Origin: Brachypodium distachyon | Taxonomy: Eukaryota; Streptophyta; Magnoliopsida; Poales; Poaceae | Direction of reading: 5' to 3' | Assembly (NCBI RefSeq): GCF_000005505.3 | Contig: NC_016133.3 | Span: forward strand, 21,912,555-21,976,554 | DNA: 64,000 bases | Shown here: one piece after another, positions 55,038-64,000 of the stretch | How positions within the stretch are numbered: the stretch's first letter is position 1 | Layout: each line of letters begins with the position of its first letter | Translations under genes and position numbers: made by a program | The notes under the pieces: model-generated | What the model was told of the DNA's origin: nothing | Seen by the model: the letters and a program-made list of their open reading frames with translations, nothing else | Database searches by the model: none

Positions 55038-56162
55038 ATGGTGACTTCCAAGACTAGGGAAAATTCCATAGCCGCTGCAGATGAGCCACAGGAACTCGAA
55101 CCGCCTGTTTTTGCTGCAGATTTGGCTCCCAATGTTCGGGCTGGTTTTGATAGCACTTGCGATTTTATTCGTCGGAGTCATACCGCGCTGGCGGAACAGA
55201 TTGCCCAACTAGCGACCCGGATCGATGCTCCTGCCCATGCATCCATGCAGCCCCCTCCGGCTGCACCACATCGCGACGTGGTTCACCGCCGCCCTGCTGA
55301 TAATCAAAATCGTCTACACGTGGGCTACGCTGCTGATGGAGAGCTTGACTATGATGCACCAGATCAGCGCTCGTTTGTTGCACGTCCTGCAGGCGCTCTT
55401 CGTGGACAACTACCAGGTCGTGATCAGGTTGGTCATGCTGCTGGTGTTCCACATGATGATGGTGGTTTTGGGCGTATCAAATTATCCATACCTCCGTTCT
55501 CGGGTGATCGTGGACCGGAAGATTATTTAGAGTGGGAGATGCGTATGGATCAGATTTTTGCTTCTTATCATTATAGTAACGAGCGGAGATTTCAGCTTGC
55601 TGCAGTTGAATTCACCGGTTATGTGCTGATTTGGTGGAATCAGATTCTTCGTATGCATAATCGCCCAACGTCGTGGAGAGGTATGAAAGACCTCATGCGA
55701 CATCGCTTTGTTCCTGAGCATTACAAGAGAGATATGTACAATAAATTGCAGCAGCTCACTCAAGGCACAAAATCTATGGATGAGTACTATAAAGAGATGG
55801 AGTTGCTGATGATACGTACAGGAACAAGGGAGGATCCGGAGGCCACAATGTCTCGATTCTTTAACGGCCTAAATATTGAGGTGCAAGATCGTGTGGAGAT
55901 GGTGAGCTATTATGATATTCAGGATCTTGTGGACCAAGCTGAGCGTGCGGAGAAACAATTCAAGCGACGTCAAGCTATAGCTCTGGCAAATTCATGGCGT
56001 CGTTCCCAGACCGAGGCTGTTGGTTCTAGTGCTAAGCCGACACCTTCGTCACGCTCCAACCATGTAATGAGGCGCCCAAATCTGGTGTGTCCAAAGCTTC
56101 TTCTAGTACGCAATCCACGTCAAACATTGAGTGTTTCGCTTGTGGAGGCAGGGGACACATGA
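55038..56162 (+). pseudogene. Gypsy Gag (capsid plus displaced zinc knuckle)
   Basis: ATG 55038 begins MVTSKTRENSIAAADEPQEL. The retrotransposon capsid domain includes FSGDRGPEDYLEWEMRMDQI, VLIWWNQILRMHNRPTSW and YYKEMELLMIRTGTREDPEA. The nucleic-acid-binding zinc knuckle CFACGGRGHMRRDC is present at about 56131-56172 but in a different frame. A frameshift between about 56040 and 56130 therefore breaks the protein. A further frame change lies before the protease. Confidence 0.85.
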
Positions 56163-56190
56163 GGCGTGATTGCCCTAACACACCAAATGG

Positions 56191-56834
56191 GTGATGCTTA
56201 CACAAGATGGCTACGTTTCGGCTAGTGACGATGACAAGGGTGATGTGCAATCTAGTGTGGAGTCTGAAGATCATGACAACTTCGATGTGTATCCCGAGGA
56301 TGCTGCCCCTAATTGCACTAACTTGATGGTGCAGCGTGTACCCGAAGATCGCATAGAAGGACAAGGACAACACTAGAATATATTCAGACCAAATGCACAG
56401 TCCAGAACACCGCTTGCAAGTTGATTATTGATGGTGGCAGTTACACCAATATTGTTAGCAAGAGTTTGGTGGATTCTCTTTCATTGCCTACATGGAAACA
56501 CCCACAGCCACATTGTGTTGAGTGGTTGTATAATTCAGGGAAGCTGAAGGTAAAACATAAGGTGCGCCTAAAATTTTCATTGGGTACTTATGAGGACACG
56601 GTGGTCTGCGATGTTTTGCCTATGGATGCTTGTCATGTCCCGCTAGGCCGTCCGTGGCAATTTGATAAACGTACCACACATCAGGGCAGATCCAATGTTT
56701 ATTCTTTGTGGCATCAAGGGAAGCGTCATGTGCTGCAACCTATGCTTGACAAAGATATTAAGGTGGCTACGTTTGCTGTGAAGAAGAAGGTCCAACAAGC
56801 CAAGTTAAAACCGAGGACGGTTTCCTCTCAAGTT
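56191..56834 (+). pseudogene. Gypsy aspartic protease region
   Basis: A linker frame (56191-56376) contains LTQDGYVSASDDD and ends NLMVQRVPEDR. A further frame opens at 56421 with MIIDGGSYTNIVSKSLVDSL; DGG replaces the usual D(S/T)G active-site motif, as is often seen in this plant Gypsy clade. DVLPMDACHVPLGRPWQFD follows. The frame reaches the poly-G tract and ends. There is no polymerase downstream. Confidence 0.8.
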
Positions 56835-56853
56835 GGGGGGGGGGGGGGGGGGG
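56835..56853 (+). repeat. Poly-G tract of 19 bases in the polypurine region
   Basis: An uninterrupted G run is followed by gaggggaggagggg, forming an unusually long purine-rich tract before the 3' LTR. Confidence 0.95.
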
Positions 56854-56856
56854 AGG

Positions 56857-57214
56857 GGAGGAGGGGAGGATATCTATTACTCCAGCTATTTCACCAAGTC
56901 CATATATTCTGAGGTTTGGATCATTTTGCGTTCAAGTTCCTCCAAAAGATGAGGTGGAGCCCAATTTCAGAACGTGAGGAATTGAAGAGATTCCTGATGA
57001 GGGGGCGCATATCATCGTGTCTGGTTGCTGATCTTGAAGATCTGATGTTATGCCCTGCGGTGGAGTTGATTCTAATCAGTTCCAACGTGAGGAATTGAAG
57101 AGATTTGATCTGGATTACTTCAGATTGATTTCGCTCGGTTGTTGATCTGCTTGTTTGTCGATCGCCGTGAAAGATTGGGCCTAAAACCCTTTTGGATCAC
57201 GTTGATCCTTATCA
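56857..57214 (+). repeat. 3' LTR, 358 bp, internally rearranged
   Basis: It aligns with both ends of the 5' LTR but lacks about 240 bp (5' LTR positions about 54162-54405, including the TATA box). At the break it carries extra sequence 'gtgaggaattgaagagatt' copied from further down the same LTR, plus 'cctgatgag'. This looks like a template-switch product. Confidence 0.8.
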
Positions 57215-57219
57215 GGTTA

Positions 57220-58085
57220 AGTATATGCAATAAAATGATAACAATAGAAACAAGAGACATGGTGAAATTTTGCACGTTTGTAGAACATCACACCTCCGCA
57301 TATGGCATTTTTGTAGGAATGTTTTGAAATTTCTATGGAGATTGTGCAATTTACACCGAATGGGGTTTTCACCGGACATCCGTCCGCTTAAGTATATGCA
57401 ATAAAATGATAACAACGCAAACAAGAGAGACCAAAAGACAGGACCTTCCTAATCTAGTTCGTAGTCCGTGCCCTTAGGTTTTAGAAAAGGTTAATGTGTT
57501 AATGCTAGGCAGGTTAACAGTTTGTGTTTGAGAAATATTACGAATTGGAGAAAACTAAAGAAAAATAAAAAAATGGTTAAATACGGTTAATTGTTGGAAG
57601 CACCGGGATTCATGGACATGGATAAATAGAAAATAAAAAAATCACACAATGAAAGAAAATTATCAAAAAAAAATACAACACTAAATTCGAAAAACAACAC
57701 AAGTTTAGAGAAGTAAATAATAAAGTCAAGAATTTAAGGAAAAACATCGACGCATGCCTAAAAAAGCCCAAGCAGCCTAGCGCAGCCTTTTTTTTTCGTC
57801 CGTGCCAGCCACATTAATCGGTCAAAAAGAAACTGTCGTGTAACCTACCACAAAGACTAACGTGGTCAGGTGGTGGATTATTGATGGGGTAGTCTAGGGT
57901 TTGACTCTCCTTGCCACCATATTTTTATTCCTAGCACGGAGATGAGGTTTATTTGAATTAAAAAAAAGAAATTTGCTAATCAGGACGGGCCGGGCCAGCC
58001 CAAGGGCCTGAGGATGAAGCCCAGGTGCAGCACATGCCAGGCCTGATTAACTCTATGACGGGCCTCTATTGGCGTACCAACCCAA
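57220..58085. other. Intergenic with a short duplicated segment
   Basis: 'cttaagtatatgcaataaaatgataacaa'-like sequence occurs at about 57216 and again near 57389, about 173 bp apart. The rest is AT-rich and no gene is seen. Confidence 0.45.
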
Positions 58086-58386
58086 ATAGAATCTCTTATT
58101 CTCCTGCTATTGGAGATCCTATTTGCGTACCAACCCAAGACATGCTTATCGGGCTTTATGTATAAACGATTGGAAACCCTCGAGGTATTTGTGCAAATAG
58201 ATATAATAGTTTCAGAAACTATCCAAATCAAAAAGTAAATTACAATAATAATAATTCTAAGTATACGAGAGATAAAGAACCCTTTTTTTATAGTTCTTAT
58301 GATGCACTAGGAGCTTATAGGCAGAAACTAATCAGTTTAGACAGTCCCTTGTGGCTACGATGGAAACTAGATCAACGCACCGTGGC
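58086..58386 (+). pseudogene. rpoC1: Nuclear plastid DNA: rpoC1 fragment
   Basis: The plus strand reads SPAIGDPICVPTQDMLIGLY, then a TAA stop, then [12 protein letters not shown], and further on [17 protein letters not shown] and [15 protein letters not shown]. This is a conserved part of the plastid RNA polymerase beta' subunit (rpoC1). The stop and a small insertion near 58098 show it is a non-functional insertion. Homology ends at 'gatcaacgca(cc)gtgg'. Confidence 0.85.
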
Positions 58387-58500
58387 TTTTTTTTATTGAT
58401 TTTGACGATTGGATCTCTCTATGAATGGAAAAGGGGTGCTTCGGATCGGGAGTAACCACTTTAGAAAGGGAAGGCTTTTCGCCCTGCTTCATTCCAGATG
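58384..58500 (+). pseudogene. nad3: Nuclear mitochondrial DNA: nad3 3' end
   Basis: From about 58384 the frame reads [19 protein letters not shown] and stop (58453-58455), the C-terminus of mitochondrial NADH dehydrogenase subunit 3. The following 'ccactttagaaagggaagg' resembles the nad3-rps12 spacer. It is fused directly to the plastid rpoC1 fragment. Confidence 0.75.
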
Positions 58501-59170
58501 AAATGAAAAAAACTGTTCAGTCAAGATATTACATGCCCTCTACAGCAGCTCAAACGAGCTGAAAAGATAGACTGACCAAAAACAAAAGTCTATAAGCTCA
58601 AGGATCGAAATGTCATTAACACCAAAACTCATTAGAGATCGAAATGACTTTTCACTTTCTTAGCATGCCTTCATACTTGTCCTTATTTATAACTTCATCC
58701 TTGTTATGCTAATCTTCTTTATTTTTTCTTAAGTATTTTTTTCTATAAAAAAGTGTCGCAGTTTTAAACTAAACCTATATACTGGATCAGCGACTTTGTT
58801 ATCGGAGGGAACTGGCCAGCAATCATGGCGAGCAATCCGTTCCAGTGCGCTCACTGGTAGTTGCCACTTGTCAGGTGCCCAGAGCTACTTGCGGTCGACC
58901 ATACTGTGTGGTTATAGAGTCTAGAAACCAACTTTAGCCTCGGTGGATACTTGAGGGACACACCTTTTTCCGTGTGGCTTTCAGATTCACTTTTGTTCAG
59001 TTTCTCTGTCCAAGCAGAAACTTGAGACTTTGAAGTACACGTTTCTCGCTAGTTGCCAATTCAACACGCTGAGCATTGAATATTGGCACGCGAAGAAAAA
59101 AGTGTCACCACTTAAACTAGGATGGAGCTAATGCTCGTAAAGGTGGACTGATTTACCAAAGCCAAGACCC
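58501..59170. other. 5' flank of the second DUF1719-like gene
   Basis: No repeat or gene is recognised. Sequence at 58800-59050 is moderately complex and could be promoter. Confidence 0.4.
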
Positions 59171-60403
59171 ATGGCCGAAATACTAGGATCCGCGGTTGCA
59201 AGTGAGTCCGTGAGCAAAATTTTCTCGATCCTATCCGGTAACCCGAGGGAACCTGGGAGCGAAGAGGACAACGCCGAGAGGTTGGAGTTTGCAGTGCTGA
59301 AGATCCACAGCGTTGTGGCCATTTCCGAGGACTGGCAGGTGCTCCACCAGCCATTGCTCAACTGGAAGGCGAGGCTCAAGTGCTTGGCCAAGGAAGGCGA
59401 CGCCATGCTCCGCGCCTACAAGATGAGATCTTCGAGGAACAAGTCTACTTCCGTTGGCAAGCGCGTTACTGGAGCGGCGAAACGCTTCCTGCCTTTTCGC
59501 CGCAGCGTCGCCGACGACAACGATCCGAACGATGCGGCGGTGCGGAGGTTCGAGAGGCTAGCAAACAGCGCGGACGAGTTCTTCCGGTACGTGCAGCTTG
59601 GCGGCCGCCCGAAGAGCTTGCTGGTGGCCTGCTTCAGAATTCCCACACAAGAACTACTCGCTGGCAGGACACTTGAGGTCTCCATGAGGAAAGGCACCGA
59701 GGAGGCCCTCCTCTTGCTTCACCCGTGCGAAATGGTCGAAGCGGGTGGGCCGAAGGAGATCGTTCTCTTCCTCTCCTGCGACGACACTACGGGGACGGCG
59801 TGGGAGAAGAACGTGAAGCTCTCCGTTGTGTTCCAACTGACTGAGCATGCTAAAGATATCTTGGGCATCGTCATGTCCTCCTTGGAGCTCCTGCCTCCCC
59901 AATTCGGTGCCGCCTGTGTAACCATAAGGGAACTCGCCAGGAACATGCTCACGCAGGATTCACCTTGTCGCAACGCGTCGGCGATGTCGGTGTGGTCCGG
60001 CGCCACGGCCTGGAAGTGTCACCGTTATTCCACGGACAAGGGATTTCTCAATGGCAACACGCAGCTGCCCTTCCCTATAATACGAGTTGCCATCCTCAGC
60101 TTCGCCTTGCCGCAGAACGATTCATCCGACAGAGCTGCGGATCACGGCATGCCTCTCAAATTGATGGGCCATGTCGCTCCCGGCCTTGTCCCCGAGAGGT
60201 ACTCCCATCAATACCAGCTGATCGAGGTGGAGACGCTGCAAAAATTGTTGCCTGCCGTAACAGACGAAGGAGCGGTTGCGTGCAAAGGGTTTTGGTGGTG
60301 TCCTCGTAGCTCCACGTATTTGTCAGTGGTACCGGAGCTGTCGATGCCACCGCCCACGCTGAAGCAGTTGTACTTAATGGAAAACTCTGAGGGCGCAGTG
60401 TAA
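59171..60403 (+). CDS. DUF1719-like grass protein, 410 aa
   Basis: This is an intact intronless ORF from ATG 59171 to TAA 60401-60403. MAEILGSAVASESVSKIFSI at the N-terminus, WKARLKCLAKEGDAMLRAYK, RRFERLANSADEFFRYVQLG and WWCPRSSTYLSVVP match blocks of the 448-residue protein at 37259-38605. The two are therefore paralogues on opposite strands about 20 kb apart. Identity is moderate, so the duplication is old. The start resembles the coiled-coil N-terminus of NLR resistance proteins but no nucleotide-binding domain is present. Function is unknown. The family name DUF1719 is my best recollection. Confidence 0.82.
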   Translation: MAEILGSAVASESVSKIFSILSGNPREPGSEEDNAERLEFAVLKIHSVVAISEDWQVLHQPLLNWKARLKCLAKEGDAMLRAYKMRSSRNKSTSVGKRVTGAAKRFLPFRRSVADDNDPNDAAVRRFERLANSADEFFRYVQLGGRPKSLLVACFRIPTQELLAGRTLEVSMRKGTEEALLLLHPCEMVEAGGPKEIVLFLSCDDTTGTAWEKNVKLSVVFQLTEHAKDILGIVMSSLELLPPQFGAACVTIRELARNMLTQDSPCRNASAMSVWSGATAWKCHRYSTDKGFLNGNTQLPFPIIRVAILSFALPQNDSSDRAADHGMPLKLMGHVAPGLVPERYSHQYQLIEVETLQKLLPAVTDEGAVACKGFWWCPRSSTYLSVVPELSMPPPTLKQLYLMENSEGAV

Positions 60404-60969
60404 TTCTAGCAGAAGCACCATCACCGACGGCAGCAGCAGTGACTAATTTCTGGGTAGCATTTTTCTTACTTCAATCTGACAGTAAGTTGTATATCCTTGG
60501 TTCCTGGTCAACGAGTCATGAATTCTCACAAAAAACACCGGTTCCTGATTTGCAAACAAGGAGATATGCTTTTATGTTTAAATAGCCATATGATATAAAC
60601 TAAAGAGATAAGTGTCCTTTTGGTGCTAACTACTCCGATTCCTCCATTTACAATACCAGACCAATCTCGCCATCATGCAGTTGTTAGAGCGGTCAACCTT
60701 GGGTTTGACTTGACGTGGGGCTGTTCTCTTTGCCACATAGGCAGATTAAGGCGGAATTTGGTGAGCCCCGCAAGCCCATCTCTCTCCGTCTTCTCCCATA
60801 CAAGCCCGGAAGAAATAATGCCCCTTCCTTTGGGACCCTAACTAGCGACGACCGCTAGTACGCGTGTGCAATGGTGGGTGTTACCAACCGTGACAATGTC
60901 TAGGCGGCACCCAGGTAGGGCTGCCTCTAGAGATCTAACTTGCAGTCAGAGAGCTTCTCGCCGTCAATT
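60404..60969 (+). other. 3' flank; possible leader of a tandem Copia unit
   Basis: The 3' UTR of the preceding gene comes first. From about 60840 to 60969 the minus strand could be the leader of a Copia element, because a primer-binding-site-like sequence sits at 60970-60979. No ORF is recognised. Confidence 0.35.
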
Positions 60970-60980
60970 AACGATACCAG

Positions 60981-61208
60981 TGTCATAGCCTCTTGCCAAC
61001 GCACAACAGCAACACCTATTGATTCTCATACCAAAAACATGAAGATTTGAGTGGATTGAGTGGGAGAACAAAGAGGAAGCAAGCTGAAGAATGGGGAAAT
61101 TTCTGGACCCCTCTACTCTGCCCAGTTTTCTGTTATCTGCCTTATATTATTTGTACATTTCACATTTAGATCCTCTAACAGATATATAAATTTCAACTCA
61201 CACCAACA
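60981..61208 (-). repeat. LTR of the Copia element, about 228 bp
   Basis: On the minus strand it starts TGTTGGTGTGAG immediately after a polypurine tract (CTTGAGAGGGAG) and can end ...GCTATGACA. The sequence that follows is C-TGGTATCG, which resembles a TGGTATC primer-binding site. The right border is firm. The left border is inferred because the partner LTR is outside the window. Confidence 0.55.
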
Positions 61209-61499
61209 CTCCCTCTCAAGATGGGGCAAATACATCAAATAGACCCATCTTGCTACAAAAGATAGAGAACAATTTTTCTGGTAGACCTTTTGTAAGAACA
61301 TCTGCTATCTGACTTGCTGATGTCACATATGGCATACAAATTACTCATCTATCCAGTTTTTTTTTTGATAAAATGACGATCAACTTCAACATGTTTAGTA
61401 CGATCATGCTGGACTGGGTTATTCGCAATATCAATTGCTGCTTTGTTATCACAATAAAGCATCAAAGGCTTACTCTGATATAACTCAGTTCAGCTAGCA

Positions 61500-64000
61500 G
61501 AATCTACAGCCATAATAGCTCACATATACCATGTGCCATGGATCGAAACTCGGCCTCAACAGTTGATCTGGCTACCACATTTTGTTTTTTACTTCGCCAA
61601 GAGACTAAATTCCCCCCAACAAATGCACAATAACCAGAAGTGGATCGCCGATCATCTAGAGAACCAGCCCACTCTGCATCTGTATAGCACTCAACTTGTA
61701 AATTACCTTGCTTTGTATAGAGAAGACCTTTTCCTAGGCACCCTTTAAGGTAACGTAGGATCCTTTGACAGCATCCTGATGAGTTGTTCTTGGGTTATGC
61801 ATGAATTGACTCACGACGCTCACAGCGAATGCAATATCAGGACGAGTGTGGGAAAGATAAATTAACTTTCCCAGAAGTCTTTGGTAGCATTCTCTATTAA
61901 CCGGAGTCCCTGCATCACTACTTAATTTGTGATTTCGTTCCATGGGAGTAGCAGCTGGTTTTGAACCGTGCATGCCAGTTTCTTTGAGCAGGTCTAATAT
62001 ATACTTCCTTTGTGTTAGAAAAATACCTTTTGGACTACGCAAGACTTCTATGCCAAGGAAGTACCTCAAATGTCCCGAATCCTTTACTTCGAACTCTTGC
62101 ACGAGATGATGCTTTAGGCCAACAATTTCATCGATATCATTGCCTGTCATCACAATATCATCTACATAGACTATCAGGATTGCAACCTTGTTGTTAGAAT
62201 GTTTATAGAATAATGTATGGTCAGCGTTGCTCTGATGATAGCCTCTTTTTAGCATAGCTTGTCTGAAACTATCAAACCACGCCCTTGTTGATTGTTTCAG
62301 CCCATACAAGGAACGATGTAGGCGTAGTACTTTTCCTGTATTATGGCCGAAATCAAAACCAGGTGGAATTTTCATATACACCTCTTCATGAAGATCACCA
62401 TGAAGAAATGCATTTTTTACATCCATCTGGTAGATGTTCCAATCAAAATTAATAGCATAAGATATGAGAGTCCTCACAGAGTTCATCTTTGCTACAGGTG
62501 CAAAGGTTTCCTCATAGTCTATACCATAAGTCTGTGTGTACCCCTTGGCTACAAGGCATGCTTTGTATCTATCTATCTTGCCCTCTGGTGTATGCTTAAT
62601 AGTAAACACCCATTTGCATCCCACTGGTTGCTTACTTGGTGGTAGATCCACGAGCTCCCAAGTTTTATTTTTTTCCAATGCTCTCATCTCATCCAGCATT
62701 GCTCCCTTCCATTTTGGGTCTTCTAAAGCTACTTTCCAGTCATGTGGTATGTAAACAGGATCTAGAGAAGCAATAAAGCTTTGGAGGGATGGACTACAAT
62801 ATTCATAGGAGATGTAATTGGTTATATCATATTTGTAGTCTTTAAGATACCCTGGTGTGTTTCGGGTTCTAGTTGGTTTTCATAAGGCAATAGGTAAATT
62901 ATCTACAGAAGTAGAAGGCTGATTATCACTCTGCCCTGAAGTGCTAGTAGGAGCTATGGAAGAAGGGATAGTATTGGTACTTGGGTCCTCATGCATTGGA
63001 AACTCTTCACCTTGAGATGGAAGTGATAAGTGCCCTGTGGGATCACCTTCGTCTCCATGACAAGACTTATCATCACTAACACCATCATTTTCCTCCCCCT
63101 GATTTTGAGTATTATTAGTAGATGAAGAATCACCTGAAGTGGGAGCAAGAACAAGGACGGGCACTTCGCTCCCCCTTTCTTGCTGCTCCTCAAGTGGACA
63201 CAAGGAAATACCAGACCCAACATTTGACCCATAATACGGTTCATTTTCACGGAAAGTTACATCCATGCTCACGAGAAACCGGTGCTCTGAAGGACACCAA
63301 CATCTATAGCCTTTCTTTGATGGAGAATAACCCATAAACACACATTTAAGAGCACAAGGATCTAATTTCCCGACCGAATTTCTATAATCATGCACAAAAC
63401 AGACACTCCCAAAGACCTTTGGAGGAACCACAAATTCATTAGAATTTAGAAGAAATTCAGCAGGAGTTTTGTAATCTAGAACACGAAGAGGCATGTGATT
63501 TATCAAGTACGTTGCAGTTTTAACCGCCTCGCCCCAAAGGAATTTGGGCACATTCATTGTAAACATTAATGAACGCGCAACTTCGAGCAAGTGCCTATTT
63601 TTACGTTCAGCAACACCATTTTGCTCTGGTGTATTAACACAAGAGTCTGATGTTCAATACCATTCAAAGCAAGAAACAACTCGAACTCATGATTAACATA
63701 TTCGGTACCATTGTCAGTACGTAGAATTTTAACAGTGGTTCCATGCTGATTTTTAATAAGGGCACACAAGTCTTTGAAAACTGATAACACATCACTCTTA
63801 TGCTTTAGAAGATAAAGCCAAGTGTAGCGACTAAAGCAATCAATAAAGGTCACAAACCATCGGTGTCCAGAAACTGAGTGAACCTCACAGGGTCTCCAAA
63901 CATCAGAGTGAATTCTTTCAAATGGTTTTTCACTTCTAAGACCAATACTAGGATAAGATCCCCTGGTATGTTTAGCTAGTTCACAAGCATCACATACCAG
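61500..64000 (-). pseudogene. Copia pol: integrase, reverse transcriptase and RNase H, three lesions
   Basis: The integrase core (63853-63566) contains TFIDCFSRYTWLYLLKHKSD and TDNGTEY. A one-base deletion near 63650 shifts the frame, and the next frame contains FLWGEAVKTATYLINHMPLR. A TGA at 62880-62882 replaces an arginine CGA. The reverse transcriptase (62699-61734) contains WELVDLPPSKQPVGCKWVF, YQMDVKNAFLHGDL and the catalytic YVDD motif in LIVYVDDIVMTG. A one-base loss in an A run near 61770 shifts the frame at DAVK. RNase H continues in the new frame to about 61500. Only these three changes separate it from an open pol. Confidence 0.9.

Larger units (their letters stand above)
54044..57214 (+). 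mobile_element. Compact Gypsy retrotransposon (gag-protease only), target duplication GGTTA
   Basis: GGTTA flanks the element at 54039-54043 and 57215-57219. The 5' LTR is 54044-54630, the primer-binding site TTGGTATCAGA lies at 54633, the internal region is about 2.2 kb, and a shortened 3' LTR is at 56857-57214. Only gag and protease are present. Reverse transcriptase, RNase H and integrase are missing, so it must have been mobilised in trans or suffered a clean internal deletion. Confidence 0.93.
60981..64000 (-). mobile_element. Ty1/Copia retrotransposon, 3' part, minus strand
   Basis: The order on the minus strand is integrase, reverse transcriptase, RNase H, polypurine tract, LTR, which is the Copia order. 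The 5' half lies beyond 64000. The pol frame is interrupted at only three points, so the insertion is moderately young. Confidence 0.9.

Noticed and set aside
57980..58231. Minus-strand open frame of 83 codons
   Set aside because: It is antisense to the rpoC1 fragment; the plus strand carries the recognisable protein.

Overview
The window looks like a piece of a large, repeat-rich grass nuclear genome, most likely Triticeae. The evidence is nested LTR retrotransposons and solo LTRs, Stowaway and hAT MITEs, gene fragments inside Mutator-like elements, GC-rich grass-type exons, and relics of grass plastid rpoC1 and plant mitochondrial nad3. The species assignment is inference.

Layout. At 1-6.2 kb lies the 3' part of a Tat-like Gypsy element: an integrase C-terminus with one stop, a 52-bp tandem array, and two antisense extra ORFs with their own TATA box. 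At 6.2-8.9 kb is a Mutator-like element holding gene fragments. At 9.4-12.6 kb is an intact single-exon DEAH-box spliceosomal helicase gene (Prp22/DHX8/DEAH5 type). It is followed by a 349-bp tandem duplication and a broken two-exon OEP16-1-like pseudogene (14.65-15.2 kb). From 15.7 to 37.25 kb the sequence is almost all nested retrotransposons. Three solo LTRs have exact 5-bp target duplications (15998-19302, 19383-20281, 28589-31986). A minus-oriented Gypsy fragment has an LTR at 21871-22594. Several related Tat-like fragments follow.

At 37.26-38.6 kb (minus) is an intact intronless 448-aa gene of a grass family resembling DUF1719. A paralogue of 410 aa lies at 59.17-60.40 kb (plus). At 38.99-47.09 kb is a candidate Pack-MULE with a 9-bp target duplication. 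It carries an F-box-like fragment and a WRKY zinc-finger exon, and it is split by a 4.07-kb hAT transposon with an 8-bp target duplication and a nearly complete transposase. At 50.58-51.33 kb is a two-exon gene for a small four-pass membrane protein (MEE60-like). A MITE cluster lies upstream of it and a 496-bp hAT MITE downstream. At 54.04-57.21 kb is a compact Gypsy element (gag and protease only) with a 5-bp target duplication and a rearranged 3' LTR. At 58.09-58.5 kb plastid rpoC1 sequence is fused to mitochondrial nad3 sequence. From 60.98 kb to the end is a minus-strand Copia element with a broken pol.

The host genes likely to be functional are the helicase, the MEE60-like gene and the two DUF1719-like genes. 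Everything else recognised is transposon, pseudogene or organelle debris. The observation I find most novel is a small cysteine-rich exon with matching splice sites in both 3.3-3.4-kb solo LTRs. Its differences are concentrated at synonymous sites in an EPC-x-C-x-EC core.
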